A stretch of DNA of 64,000 nt from Psychromarinibacter sp048262455 (GTDB lineage: Bacteria > Pseudomonadota > Alphaproteobacteria > Rhodobacterales > Rhodobacteraceae). The position numbers and the translations under genes were made by a program. Where the stretch lies: contig JBLXFD010000002.1 of the NCBI GenBank assembly GCA_048262455.1, positions 62,001 to 126,000 of the forward strand. Direction: 5' to 3'. This document shows positions 16,254 through 25,734 of the stretch, in pieces. Each line of letters begins with the position of its first letter. Position 1 is the stretch's first letter. Under the pieces are notes generated by a model. That model was not told where the DNA came from. It was given only the letters and a program-made list of their open reading frames with translations, and did not search any database.

Positions 16254-18659
16254 TTAATGCGCCGTCACGGGCACGGAAATCTGTGCCTTCGCGACGTCTG
16301 GGTTGAGGGTGGACAGGCCGCTGTAATCCGCGCCCGCACCCGTGGTCTTGTCCTCGGCGGCCGGGTTGAAGGAAAGAACCTCCAGCGCCACGTCCTTGTA
16401 GGTGATCTCCTCGTAGCCGACGTTCCGCTGGCCGGGATCGCAGGAGACTTTCGAGGTGTCACGCCGCAGCGCGGAAATCGCGTCGGACGAGGCGTTGCAG
16501 ACAGCAAGGATCGTCTCCTTGCCCGGCTCGGTGGTGGTCAGCGATCCTTGCGGCGGGAAGACGTAGCGGGTGCCGCCCCGGATCACCTCGTCCGCCAGTG
16601 CGGGGTGTGGGTAGAGCACGCAGGACCGCTGCCGGTCGTCGATGCTGATCAGCGTCAGCCGGCAGTCCTGCCGCGGCTCGACGAAGACCCGCAGCCCCTC
16701 GCCCACCTTGTAGGCCGGCTTGTCGGTATAGACCGTCAGCAGGCTGCGGTTGGGCGCGCTGTGGTCGGTGGGCACGTAGGCCGGCGCGTTGGCCGCGTCG
16801 GCGTGGGTCTGCGGCGGCGTGTAGTCGGCGGGCCGCGCGATGGGCCGGTAGTCGGGCGGCGCGTTGTCCTCGACCACCGTCTTGACGGTGTAGCTGAGGT
16901 CAGAGGCGTCGTAGGCCTCGGGGTAGATCGGGGCGTAGTCCGTCACCCGTTCCAGGATCACCGGGTAGACGGTGGTCCATTCGTCGCGGGCGATGGGCGA
17001 GGTGTCCAGCCGCATCAGCAGGCTGGCCATGTCGGCGCCGACGAAACCGGCGCGGCGGCGCAGTTCCTCCTCGGTCAGCCCCAGCTCGTTCGCCGCCTGC
17101 ACGAAGTCGATGTAGAGATCGACGTGGTAGACGAAGAGCCCGCGCACGGGCTCAAGCCCGCCGGCGGTGGTGTCGGGGTCGATGTCGGCGGCGGCCAGCG
17201 TGGCGCGGAAGGCGTCGGTGTCGCGCTGCAGCCACTTGGCCACCTCTTCCTGGCCGGGATAGATCGCGTCGATCACCTGCCGGGCCTGCGGGGGCAGGGC
17301 CAGGTCGTTCATCGCCACGTCGCGCACCTTGTCCTCGTTCAGGCGGATGCCCTTGGAGTGGCAGCTGATGCAGGAGATCCCGTTGACCACCTCGCCGGTG
17401 CCGTCGGTATAGTCGTCGTCCCGCACGATCTGCGTGGGACCCACGTCCAGCCGGGCGCCGTCGGCGGTGTTCAGGTAGTAGGCGTGAAAGCCGTTGGGCA
17501 GGGTGAAGATCGACTCGCCGCCGTCATGCTGGAAGGCGAGGCTGGGGCCGTAGGCGTCCACCGGGCCAAGCGGGTACTCGAAGAAGCTCTGCCGCCCCTG
17601 GCTGCCGGCGAAGTCGTAGGAGGTCCAGAAGAACCCGGTGCCCAGCGCGTGACGCTCGATGAGCCGGTTGTGGGTCGAGACGCCGGAATCCTGGAAACCG
17701 GCGCGGATCACCTGCTCGTCGCGGATGTTGCGGATCATGTCGAGGTTCAGCATCGCCTCCAGCCCCTGCACCGTGTCCGGCAGGCCGAGAACGTCGTAGT
17801 ACATCGGCGAGACAGAGGCGGTCGCGGCGAACCAGTCGGCGCGCATCACCGGCACCATGGTGCCCGCCATGTCCTGCAACGGCTTGAGGTGGGGATCGGT
17901 CTCGCTGGTCATGCCGTAGGGATAGGCGGTTTCCATCACGCGCCAGGTGTCGTGGGTCCAGTCGAGGTCGGGCAGGAAGACCCGCAGCAGCGTGCCGTGC
18001 TCGTCCACCGCCTGCGCCTTGTAGATCGTCGGGTTCCAGCTGAGCGCGTTGATCAGCTTGATCGTGGCGGCGCGGTAGCCGGCGAGGTTCTCGTCGCTGA
18101 CGTCCGGGTCGTTGTGCAGGTCGCGCAGGGTGAAATAGCGGATCCGGTCGCGGCGGTTGGTGGGCTGGGTCTGCAGGTCGGCGAAGGCCAGTTTCCACTG
18201 CTCCGCCAGGGTGATCAGCGGCCGCGGCTCCGGCGCGTCGTTGGCCAGCGACTTGATCCAGGTCGAGACGGCAGCGGTTTCCTCGGCGGTGGGGAAGCAG
18301 CTTTCCTCGGTGCAGTCGTCGGGCATGGCCGGGTAGCTGTAGGCGCCGATCACGTTGTACAGCTTGGAACCGAAGTCGTCCCCGTGCACCACGAACTTGG
18401 TGTCCTGCGCCAGCCGCTGCATGTCCAGCACGAAGCCGAAGCCGGATTTCGCGGACCCCAGCCCCTCCTTCAGCGCGCCGTCCTGGTGGCAGCGGGCACA
18501 GTGCTTGTCCAGCACCGCGTAGGCGGCGGCGGCCTCGGGTGTGGCGTCGGCGGGCAGCGGCATGGCCTCGTTCGCCAGCGCGGGCGGCGCGGCGGCGAGA
18601 CCGATCACGGTCAGGATCTGGAACAGGCGGTAGGACATGTGACTTCGGGCCCTTGTCAT
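16254..18659 (-). CDS. exported di-haem c-type protein with DUF4384-like C-terminal domain
   Basis: The product is about 801 residues. A signal peptide (cleavage near PALANE) is followed by two c-haem attachment sites, CARCH at residues 54-58 and CISCH near 430-434. The long middle part is of unknown family. A C-terminal domain around residues 630-740 (YTDKPAYKVGEGLRVFVEP, CRLTLISID, YPHP) matches the DUF4384 pattern. The ATG at 18659 overlaps the protease gene stop by 4 nt (ATGA). The alternative ATG at 18638 leaves a shorter, equally good signal peptide. It should act in the periplasm. The redox role is inferred from the haem sites. Confidence 0.75.
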   Translation of the reverse strand: MTRARSHMSYRLFQILTVIGLAAAPPALANEAMPLPADATPEAAAAYAVLDKHCARCHQDGALKEGLGSAKSGFGFVLDMQRLAQDTKFVVHGDDFGSKLYNVIGAYSYPAMPDDCTEESCFPTAEETAAVSTWIKSLANDAPEPRPLITLAEQWKLAFADLQTQPTNRRDRIRYFTLRDLHNDPDVSDENLAGYRAATIKLINALSWNPTIYKAQAVDEHGTLLRVFLPDLDWTHDTWRVMETAYPYGMTSETDPHLKPLQDMAGTMVPVMRADWFAATASVSPMYYDVLGLPDTVQGLEAMLNLDMIRNIRDEQVIRAGFQDSGVSTHNRLIERHALGTGFFWTSYDFAGSQGRQSFFEYPLGPVDAYGPSLAFQHDGGESIFTLPNGFHAYYLNTADGARLDVGPTQIVRDDDYTDGTGEVVNGISCISCHSKGIRLNEDKVRDVAMNDLALPPQARQVIDAIYPGQEEVAKWLQRDTDAFRATLAAADIDPDTTAGGLEPVRGLFVYHVDLYIDFVQAANELGLTEEELRRRAGFVGADMASLLMRLDTSPIARDEWTTVYPVILERVTDYAPIYPEAYDASDLSYTVKTVVEDNAPPDYRPIARPADYTPPQTHADAANAPAYVPTDHSAPNRSLLTVYTDKPAYKVGEGLRVFVEPRQDCRLTLISIDDRQRSCVLYPHPALADEVIRGGTRYVFPPQGSLTTTEPGKETILAVCNASSDAISALRRDTSKVSCDPGQRNVGYEEITYKDVALEVLSFNPAAEDKTTGAGADYSGLSTLNPDVAKAQISVPVTAH

Positions 18660-20857
18660 TGGCAACTGATGGATAGGTACTTCTTCGACGCCCAGCCGGT
18701 GGCTTCGGCGTCGCCGCGGGTCGGGTTGAGGCAACCGCCGGACAGGCACCTGGCCCGCGCCCAGTTGCCGCGCTGGGCGACCACCTTCAGGCGGTCGCCG
18801 GTGTAGAATTCGGACACGAGGCGCCCGCCCGTGTGCGGGTCCTCGCGCACGGCAAGGAAACCTTCGCCGGTGGCGAGGTTGTAGGCGTTGCGCGGGCCAA
18901 GGCCGACCACGGTGCCGAAGCAGCGGGTCACCGCGGGCTCGTAGGAGATCAGGTAGGCCGCCGCCACCCAGCCGCCGAGGCCGCCGGGCGCGCGCAGCTC
19001 GACCCAGTTGCCGTGGTCGGCGGTGATCTCGACCCGGGTCCCGGGCTCCAGCTCGGCCAGCACGGGGTGGTTGGTGCCGGGGCCGGCGCGCAGGTTCAGC
19101 CCGCCCTCGCGGTTGTTGTTGACGTATTCCACCCGCAGCACGGGGGCGGGGGCTACCACCGGCGGGCCGCTGCGCCGCCAGGCGACCTCTGCCACGTAGC
19201 GGCGGCCGGAGTTGCAGTAGGCGTCGTTCGGGATCGCGCCGATGGCTTTCAGTTCGGCCAGCCGCAGGTCGGCCCGCACCCGCGAGGTGATGCCGAAGGT
19301 GATGCCGTAATAGCCGTTGTCGGACCGGAACACCCGCACGTCAGAGGTGTCGTTCAACCGGCCGTGGATGAAGGTCTGCGCGTCCTCCAGCGAGGGCCGC
19401 GAGGCGACGGTGATATAGCAGCGCTCGTTCGGCAGAGCGTAGTTGCCGGGCCGTTCCAGCGGCTCGTCGGCGGCGCCGAGCATGGCGATGCGGTGCTCGT
19501 AGGCGCGGGCGAGGCAGGTGGCGTCGGTGTTGCAGGCGTCGCGTTCGTTGCGCAGCCAGGCGAGCTGCCCGCGCTCGTCCTTGACCGGCAGCGCCGCATA
19601 AAGTCGCGACATCCGGTCGTCGAGATCCGCCAGCATCGGATCGCCGCAGATCATCTGCTCTGCCAGGTTCAGCCCGCCGTTGGCGCACCAGGGCCGCAGG
19701 TTGGCGGGGGGCGGCGGCGGCGGTTCGGGCGTCTTCGGCGGATCGAGGGTGGTGATGTCGGTGCCGGTCTTGCCGTCGGCGCCGGAGGGGGGCTTCGCAT
19801 CGGGCACCACGGCGGTGCAATTGTCGGCGAGGTAGGCGGAGGCGAGGCTGACGAAGGGGTGGTTGGTGCAGTTCTCTGCATAGGCGCGGTAGGCGAAGCA
19901 GGCGCTGTAGGACTTGGCCTCGGTATAAAGCGCGTCGCAGACCGAGGTGTCAGAGGCGGTCTCCGGCGCCCCGTCGGGATCGGCCTTGGAGGTGTCCACG
20001 GGAACCGTCGGCGGCGGCAGCACGTCCGGCGTCAGGCCTTCGGCGCTGGCCACCAGCACCTTGGACTGCGCCAGGATCAGCTGCATCGGAATGGCGAAGT
20101 TCACGCTGTCATGGCGCGATCCCGCGTGGTGCAGCGCGATCACCATCTGCTCCGACGCGTCGATCACCGGTGAGCCGGAGTTGCCGGGCAGCGTGTCGCA
20201 GGTGTGCAGCAGCTGGTGCTGGGACAGCGCCGGACGGTTGGCGCGGCACTGCTCGCGGCTGATGCGCTGGGCCTCGCCCATGGGATGGCCGATCACCCAG
20301 TAGGGATCGCCGTCGCGCGGCACCCGGCCGGACAGCTTCAGGCTGCCGAAGTCGGCGCTGGGGTTTCCCAGCACCTCCAGCACCGCGTAGTCCAGCCGCT
20401 GGTCGGCCTCCACCGGCACCGGGACAACGGTGTAGCGGCGGGTGCCTTCCTCGACCCCCTGCTGCACGTAGCCGGCCACGAACTGCACCCCGTCGATGCG
20501 GGTGGCCTTGGCGGATTCGTTGTCGAGGATGCCGGGCACGCAGTGGTAATTCGTCAGGATGTGCTTTTCGTCGACGATGAAGGCGGTGCAGGGGAAGACC
20601 CCGCTGTCGGTCAGGATGTCCAGCCGCCCCACGGCGTGGCCGAGACGGGCGAAGACGCTTTCGGGGGAATAGTTGGTGATGGACTCGTTGTTGTAGCTGC
20701 CGAAGGAAACCTCCAGCTCGATCCCGGCCGACTGGTTGCGGGACAGCACGACGTCACCAAAGCTCGACCGGTCGAAGCCGACGAGATCCTGTGCCGCGGC
20801 GGCGCCGGCGATGCCAGTGAGAATCAGCCCCAGTGCGTGACGCAGCGCGGGAATCAA
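18656..20857 (-). CDS. exported trypsin-like serine protease with LprI and SH3-like modules
   Basis: The product is 733 residues. After a signal peptide comes an S1-type protease domain with the triad His105 (TNYHC), Asp156 (RLDYAV) and Ser227 (LPGNSGSP). A Pro-rich linker leads to an LprI/DUF1311-like Cys-rich segment (about 388-460), a SPOR-like or unassigned stretch, and two SH3-like repeats (about 565-630 and 650-733, LNLRAGPGTNHPV and GFLAVREDPHTGG). The start is the TTG at 20857, set by GGAGGAG just upstream. The next in-frame candidate upstream, at 20893, has no ribosome site. It is the first gene of the secreted three-gene operon. Confidence 0.85.
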   Translation of the reverse strand: MIPALRHALGLILTGIAGAAAAQDLVGFDRSSFGDVVLSRNQSAGIELEVSFGSYNNESITNYSPESVFARLGHAVGRLDILTDSGVFPCTAFIVDEKHILTNYHCVPGILDNESAKATRIDGVQFVAGYVQQGVEEGTRRYTVVPVPVEADQRLDYAVLEVLGNPSADFGSLKLSGRVPRDGDPYWVIGHPMGEAQRISREQCRANRPALSQHQLLHTCDTLPGNSGSPVIDASEQMVIALHHAGSRHDSVNFAIPMQLILAQSKVLVASAEGLTPDVLPPPTVPVDTSKADPDGAPETASDTSVCDALYTEAKSYSACFAYRAYAENCTNHPFVSLASAYLADNCTAVVPDAKPPSGADGKTGTDITTLDPPKTPEPPPPPPANLRPWCANGGLNLAEQMICGDPMLADLDDRMSRLYAALPVKDERGQLAWLRNERDACNTDATCLARAYEHRIAMLGAADEPLERPGNYALPNERCYITVASRPSLEDAQTFIHGRLNDTSDVRVFRSDNGYYGITFGITSRVRADLRLAELKAIGAIPNDAYCNSGRRYVAEVAWRRSGPPVVAPAPVLRVEYVNNNREGGLNLRAGPGTNHPVLAELEPGTRVEITADHGNWVELRAPGGLGGWVAAAYLISYEPAVTRCFGTVVGLGPRNAYNLATGEGFLAVREDPHTGGRLVSEFYTGDRLKVVAQRGNWARARCLSGGCLNPTRGDAEATGWASKKYLSISCQ

Positions 20858-21039
20858 AGGGTCTCCTCCCCCCAAAGAAAAGGACTCATGCAAAAAACAA
20901 ATGCGAACGGCCTCGATAGAGCCACGCGGACCCCTGCCATGTCAAATCAAACCCTTGGCAGCGCCGGTTTCGGGCAGGGTCAATTGCGGCGGGGCGCGGT
21001 GCGTGGTCTGTAGGGGCCGCACAGCCAGAGAGGACCCGC

Positions 21040-22026
21040 ATGACCCAGCTTCTGCACAACCGCCCCCGCTACGCTGCCCGGCTGAACGCCTTCCGCAGCC
21101 CCGGCGCGAAGGGCATCGCCGACATGCTGGCGGCGGCGGGGCGCGTCGGCGGGCTGGACGCGGCGGACCTGAACTACCCCGACCATTTCGAGGGCCAGAC
21201 CCCGGCGGCGCTGGGCCGGATGCTGGCCGACCAGGGCATGGCGCTGAACGGGCTGGCCATGCGCTATTACACGGAACCCGGCTTTGCCATCGGCGCCTTC
21301 ACCAACCCCGACCCCGAGGTGCGGCGCAAGGCGATCGACCTGACGAAACGCGGCCTCGACGCGCTGGGCGAGATGGGCGGGCGGCTGATGACGCTGTGGA
21401 TGGGGCAGGACGGTTTCGACTACGCCTTCCAGCTGGACTACGCCAAGGCCTGGGACGCGACGGTGGCGGCGCTGCAGGAGGTGGCGGACCACGCGCCGGA
21501 AATCGACATCGCCATCGAGTACAAGCCGAACGAGCCCCGCGCCTACGCGCTGATGCCCGACATCGGCACCACCCTGCTGGGGGTGAAGGAGGCGGGGCGC
21601 GACAACATCGGGGTGACGCTGGACTTCGCCCACGTGCTGTACGCCGACGAGATGCCCGCCCACGCGGCGCGGCTGGTGGCACGGCACGCGCGGCTGATGG
21701 GGGTGCACCTGAACGACGGCTACGGCAAGCGCGACGACGGGCTGATGGTGGGCACCGTCCATCCCGTGCAAACGGTCGAGCTGTTCGTGGAGCTGGAGCG
21801 CATGGGCTACGACGGGGTCATCTACTTCGACACCTTCCCCGACCATTCCGGGCTGGACCCGGTGGAGGAGGCGCGCACCAACATCGAGATCACCGAGCGG
21901 CTGCGCGCGCTGGCCGGGCCGCTGGCCAAGGACGCCGCGCTGGCCGAGGCGATTGCGCGGCAGGACGCGGCGCAAAGCCAGCGGATCGTGGCGCGGGCGC
22001 TTTACGGGGCAGGGGGCGCGGCGTGA
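21040..22026 (+). CDS. RhaI-like sugar isomerase (xylose-isomerase-like TIM barrel)
   Basis: The product is a 328-residue TIM-barrel protein. Likely metal ligands are the Glu in IEYKPNEPR, the Asp in TLDFAHV, the HLND motif and the Asp in YFDTFPD. This arrangement resembles Pseudomonas-type L-rhamnose isomerase, which interconverts aldoses and ketoses using Mn2+. The TGA overlaps the GTG of the kinase gene (GTGA), so the pair is coupled: isomerase then kinase. The exact sugar is unknown. The nearby fucose/rhamnose-type enzymes point to a 6-deoxyhexose or related sugar. Confidence 0.75.
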   Translation: MTQLLHNRPRYAARLNAFRSPGAKGIADMLAAAGRVGGLDAADLNYPDHFEGQTPAALGRMLADQGMALNGLAMRYYTEPGFAIGAFTNPDPEVRRKAIDLTKRGLDALGEMGGRLMTLWMGQDGFDYAFQLDYAKAWDATVAALQEVADHAPEIDIAIEYKPNEPRAYALMPDIGTTLLGVKEAGRDNIGVTLDFAHVLYADEMPAHAARLVARHARLMGVHLNDGYGKRDDGLMVGTVHPVQTVELFVELERMGYDGVIYFDTFPDHSGLDPVEEARTNIEITERLRALAGPLAKDAALAEAIARQDAAQSQRIVARALYGAGGAA

Positions 22027-22913
22027 GCGTTCTCGTCGCCGGGGCGCTGCACTGGGACGTGGTGGTCGAGGCGCCGCACCTGCCGGCGCTGGACGAGACG
22101 GTGACGGGCGCCGGTGTCGCCTACCGCTTTGGCGGCAAGGGCGGCAACCAGGCGGTGGCCGCGGCGCGGTTCGGGGCGCGTGCGGCGATGGCCGGCTGCG
22201 TCGGCACCGACGAGGCGGGGGCCGAGATCCTGCGCGCGCTGGACGCCGCCGGGGTGGCGCGGGAGGCGGTGCGGCGGCTGGAAGGCGCTTCGGGCATGAG
22301 CGTGGCGATCATGGAGCCTGCGGGCGGCTACGGCGCGGTCATCGTCTCGGGGGTGAACCTGCAGCTGGACGGCGCGGCGGTGACGGTGCCGGGGGGCGCG
22401 CGGGTGCTGCTGCTGCAGAACGAGGTGCCGGAGGCCGCGAACCTCGCCGTGGCGCGGCGAGCCGCTAGTGCGAAGGTGGTGCTGAACGCCGCCCCGGCGC
22501 GGCCGGTGGATCCGGGCCTGCTGGCGCTGCTGGACCTGCTGGTAGTCAACCGGGGCGAGGCGGCGGCGATGGCCGGTGTGGACGATCCCGAGGCCGCGGC
22601 AGAGGCGCTGCGGGCGCAGGGGCCGGCGGCGGTGATCGTGACGCTGGGGGGCGAGGGGCTGGTGGCTGCCACGGCGGAGGGCGCCTTCCGCCTGCCCGCG
22701 CCCGTGATCACCGTGGCCTCGACCCATGGCGCGGGCGATGCCTTCATCGGCGCGCTGGCGGCGGAACTGGACCGGGGCGTGCCGCTGCGCGCGGCCTGCG
22801 CATTCGCGCAAGCGGCCGCCGCGCTGGTGGTGGCGACGCCGCCCGAGGCGCGGGGCGCGCTGGACCGGGCGGCGGTAGAGAGCTTCGCGGCGGCTCAGCC
22901 CCCGATGCGGTAA
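22023..22913 (+). CDS. PfkB-family carbohydrate kinase (ribokinase-like)
   Basis: The product is 296 residues. It has the N-terminal PfkB signature (FGGKGGNQAVAAARFG) and the C-terminal signature with the catalytic Asp in STHGAGDAFIGALA. The GTG start at 22023 overlaps the isomerase stop. It phosphorylates a sugar, probably the ketose made by its partner. Its 3' end overlaps the convergent hydrolase gene by 19 bp. Ribokinase itself is possible, but no other ribose gene is present. Confidence 0.85.
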   Translation: MSVLVAGALHWDVVVEAPHLPALDETVTGAGVAYRFGGKGGNQAVAAARFGARAAMAGCVGTDEAGAEILRALDAAGVAREAVRRLEGASGMSVAIMEPAGGYGAVIVSGVNLQLDGAAVTVPGGARVLLLQNEVPEAANLAVARRAASAKVVLNAAPARPVDPGLLALLDLLVVNRGEAAAMAGVDDPEAAAEALRAQGPAAVIVTLGGEGLVAATAEGAFRLPAPVITVASTHGAGDAFIGALAAELDRGVPLRAACAFAQAAAALVVATPPEARGALDRAAVESFAAAQPPMR

Positions 22914-23737
22914 AACTCCGCCGCGGTGCCGCCGAAGACGCGGTCTTTCTCGTCGGTCGACAGGTCGCGCGTCAGAAGCTGCGCGGTCTCGTGCCAGCGC
23001 TCGTACTCGCAGCGCAGGCGCACCACGGGCCAGTCCGACCCCCACATCACCCGCGCCGGTCCGAAGACCTCCAGCACGTGGTTGGCGTAGGGCCGCAGCG
23101 CCTCTGCCTGCCAGTCCGCGCCGGCCTCGGTGACCAGCCCCGACAGCTTGCAGAAGGCGCCGGTCTCGCGCGCGATGGCGGACATGCCGTCCGCCCAGTG
23201 GCGAAAGCTCTCGTCGCTGTGCCCGGCGACCTGCGGCTTCATGCAGTGGTCCACCACGGTGCGCATCTGCGGATAGCGCGTCAGGATCGTCAGGAAGTTC
23301 GCCAGGTGCCGCGGAAAGCCCAGCGCGTCGAAGCTGAGGTCCAGCTCCTCCAGCGCGGCATAGCCCCATTGCACGTCCTCGCGCAGCATCCAGTCGACGT
23401 CGGGAATGTCCTGGATCATCGGCCGCACGCCCTTGAACTTCGGGTGCCCCGCCAGCCGCTCCAGGTGCGCCCTGTGACCCGGCTGCTCGAAGTCCACCCA
23501 GCCCACCACGCCGGCCACGTTGGGCGTGGCATCGGCGAGCCCTAGCATGTACTCGGTCTCCTCCACCGTGGCGGCGGCCTGCACCAGCACCGTGGCGTCC
23601 ACGCGCCGCGCCTCCAGCAGCGGCGCAAGGTCCTGCGGCGCGTAGGGGCGGGCGAGCACCTCGTTGTCCATCGGCATCCAGTGATAGTCGCCGCGGGCGG
23701 GGTTCCAGTAATGCTGGTGCGCGTCGATGCGGATCAT
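22895..23737 (-). CDS. COG3618 amidohydrolase, L-fuconolactonase-like
   Basis: The product is a 280-residue amidohydrolase-fold protein. It has the N-terminal metal motif IDAHQHYW, then HPKFKGVR, DHCMKP and the terminal MWGSDWPV. Family COG3618 includes the experimentally known L-fucono-1,5-lactone hydrolase. The start at 23737 overlaps the aldo/keto reductase stop by 4 nt. Together the pair reads as dehydrogenase then lactonase, the first two steps of non-phosphorylating L-fucose or L-galactose/L-rhamnose oxidation. The following acid dehydratase is not in the window. Confidence 0.8.
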   Translation of the reverse strand: MIRIDAHQHYWNPARGDYHWMPMDNEVLARPYAPQDLAPLLEARRVDATVLVQAAATVEETEYMLGLADATPNVAGVVGWVDFEQPGHRAHLERLAGHPKFKGVRPMIQDIPDVDWMLREDVQWGYAALEELDLSFDALGFPRHLANFLTILTRYPQMRTVVDHCMKPQVAGHSDESFRHWADGMSAIARETGAFCKLSGLVTEAGADWQAEALRPYANHVLEVFGPARVMWGSDWPVVRLRCEYERWHETAQLLTRDLSTDEKDRVFGGTAAEFYRIGG

Positions 23738-24771
23738 GCGTCCTCTCCCGTCGGGGCGTCCGCGTGCATCAGCCCCTCGCGTTTCAGGTCGGCCCAAAGC
23801 GCCGGGGGAATGGCGGCGGCGGCGGCGGCAAGGTTGCTGTCCATCTCGGCCGTGCCCTGCCCGCCGGGGATCACCGAGACCACGTTGGGATGCAGCAGCG
23901 GGAACCGGAAGGCGGCGTCCACCAGCCGCACGCCATGCGCCTCGCAGATCCGCTGGATCCGGGCCACGCGGTCGAGGATCTCCGGCGGGGCGGGGTCGTA
24001 GTTGTAATAGGCCCCCGGCCGCGGCCCGGTGGCGAGGATGCCGGAGTTGTAGGCCCCGCCGATCACCAGCCCGATGCCCTGCGACTCGCAAAGCGGCAGG
24101 AAGCTTTCCAGCGCCTCCTGCTCCAGCAAGGTATAGCGGCCGGCCAGCAGGAAGATGTCGAACTCGCCCCGCTCGGCCATCCACTGGCCCGGCTGCCATT
24201 CGTTGATGCCGGCGCCGAAGGCCGCGATCACCCCCTGCTCGCGCATCTCGGACAGGGCGCGGTAGCCGCCGTCCATGAACTGCGCCAGCCGGGCGTCCAG
24301 CGCCTCGCGGGTGCCGTGATTGAACAGGTCAAGGTCGTGGGCAAAGAGCACGTCGATCCGGTGGGTTCCCAGCCGCTCCAGCGAGAACTCGAGGCTGCGC
24401 ATGGTGGCGTCGTAGCCGTAGTCGTAGACCTCCTGCCGCGCGGGCACGTCGAACCACTTGCCGACCCCGTCGCGTTCGGACGGATCGCAGGCGCGCAGCA
24501 GGCGGCCGATCTTGGTGCTCAGCACGTATTCGTCGCGCCGCTTGTCGCGCAGGAAACGGTTCAGCCGGGTCTCTGACAGCCCGTACCCGTACAGCGGCGC
24601 GGTGTCGTAGTACCGCACGCCCGCCTTCCACGCGATGTCCAGCAGCGCGTCCACCTCGGCGTCGCCGATCGCGCGGTAGAGGTTGCCGATCGGGGCAGAG
24701 CCGAACCCGATCTCGGTGAAATCCAGCCCCCCGGTGCCGCGCCTGTCCCAGTGCCGTGTCGCCAGTACCAT
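23734..24771 (-). CDS. aldo/keto reductase, L-fucose/D-threo-aldose 1-dehydrogenase-like
   Basis: The product is 345 residues. It shows the AKR tetrad: Asp and Tyr in YYDTAPLYGYGLSE, Lys in STKIGR and His in LFAHDLD. The overall sequence fits the aldose 1-dehydrogenase branch that oxidises L-fucose-type sugars to 1,5-lactones with NAD(P)+. It is the first gene of the two-gene unit with the lactonase-like gene. It diverges from the BtpA gene across 150 bp, so both units may share regulation. Confidence 0.82.
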   Translation of the reverse strand: MVLATRHWDRRGTGGLDFTEIGFGSAPIGNLYRAIGDAEVDALLDIAWKAGVRYYDTAPLYGYGLSETRLNRFLRDKRRDEYVLSTKIGRLLRACDPSERDGVGKWFDVPARQEVYDYGYDATMRSLEFSLERLGTHRIDVLFAHDLDLFNHGTREALDARLAQFMDGGYRALSEMREQGVIAAFGAGINEWQPGQWMAERGEFDIFLLAGRYTLLEQEALESFLPLCESQGIGLVIGGAYNSGILATGPRPGAYYNYDPAPPEILDRVARIQRICEAHGVRLVDAAFRFPLLHPNVVSVIPGGQGTAEMDSNLAAAAAAIPPALWADLKREGLMHADAPTGEDA

Positions 24772-24921
24772 GCCTGTCCCTCCGTTTGCGGCGGATGCTA
24801 TGCCGGCGCGGCGGCGGATGGAACCCGGTCCCGGCAGCGGATCGGCGGGGCGCAAAACGGCCCCTTGTTTCCGCTGCGTCCCCGGCATTAGGGTCGCGCC
24901 GAACGGGACAGGGGGCGGAAC

Positions 24922-25734
24922 ATGAGCAACTTCAGGCAGGTATTCGGCGAGGGCAAGCCGGTGATCGGCATGGTGCACCTGGGGGCGATGCCCGGCACGC
25001 CGCTGCACGACGCCGAGGCGGGGCTGGAGGGCATGGTCGCCGCCGCCCGCGCCGACCTCGAGGCGCTGCAGGCCGCCGGGTTCGACGCGATCATGTTCGG
25101 CAACGAGAACGACCGGCCCTACGAGTTCGACGTCGACACCGCCAGCACCGCCACCATGGCCTACGTCATCGGCCGGCTGCGCGGCGAGATCACCGTGCCC
25201 TTCGGCGTCAACGTCCTGTGGGACCCGATGAGCAGCATCGCGCTGGCCGCCGGCACCGGCGCCGCCTTCGTGCGCGAGATCTTCACCGGCACCTATGCCT
25301 CGGACATGGGCCCTTGGACCCCGGACGCCGGCAAGGCCATGCGCTACCGCGACCGGCTGGGGCGGCGCGACCTTGCGATGCTGTTCAACGTCTCGGCCGA
25401 GTTCGCCGACAGCCTCGACCGCCGGCCGCTGCCCGACCGGGCGCGCAGCGCGGTGTTCTCGTCGATCCCCGACGCGGTGCTGGTCTCCGGCCAGATCACC
25501 GGCGAGGCGGCGAAGTTCGAGGACCTGGAAGCGGTCAAGCAAGTGCTGCCGGACGTGCCGGTCATGGCCAACACCGGGGTCAAGCACGCCACGGTGGCGG
25601 ACATCCTGCGGGTGGCGGACGGCTGCGTCGTGGGCAGCGCGCTGAAGGTGGACGGCGATACATGGAAGCCGGTGGACGCAGAGCGCGCCAAGGACTTCAT
25701 GGACCGGGCGCGGGCGGCCCGGGGAGGCGCGTGA
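24922..25734 (+). CDS. BtpA/SgcQ-family TIM-barrel protein
   Basis: The product is 270 residues and belongs to the BtpA/SgcQ family (PF03437): GMVHLGAMPGTPLHD at the N terminus, FGNENDRPY, and VMANTGVKHATV followed by VVGSALKVDG near the C terminus. E. coli SgcQ is part of the uncharacterised sgc sugar operon, and BtpA was first described in cyanobacteria in connection with photosystem I. The enzymatic activity of the family is not settled. It is the first gene of a five-gene run and is followed by an M42 protein, the same pairing as SgcQ-SgcX. A phosphosugar lyase/epimerase role is likely but unproven. Confidence 0.85.
   Translation: MSNFRQVFGEGKPVIGMVHLGAMPGTPLHDAEAGLEGMVAAARADLEALQAAGFDAIMFGNENDRPYEFDVDTASTATMAYVIGRLRGEITVPFGVNVLWDPMSSIALAAGTGAAFVREIFTGTYASDMGPWTPDAGKAMRYRDRLGRRDLAMLFNVSAEFADSLDRRPLPDRARSAVFSSIPDAVLVSGQITGEAAKFEDLEAVKQVLPDVPVMANTGVKHATVADILRVADGCVVGSALKVDGDTWKPVDAERAKDFMDRARAARGGA

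Noticed and set aside
22895..22913. Functional antisense overlap between the PfkB and hydrolase genes
   Set aside because: A 19-bp convergent overlap at gene ends is common in compact GC-rich genomes and needs no special explanation.
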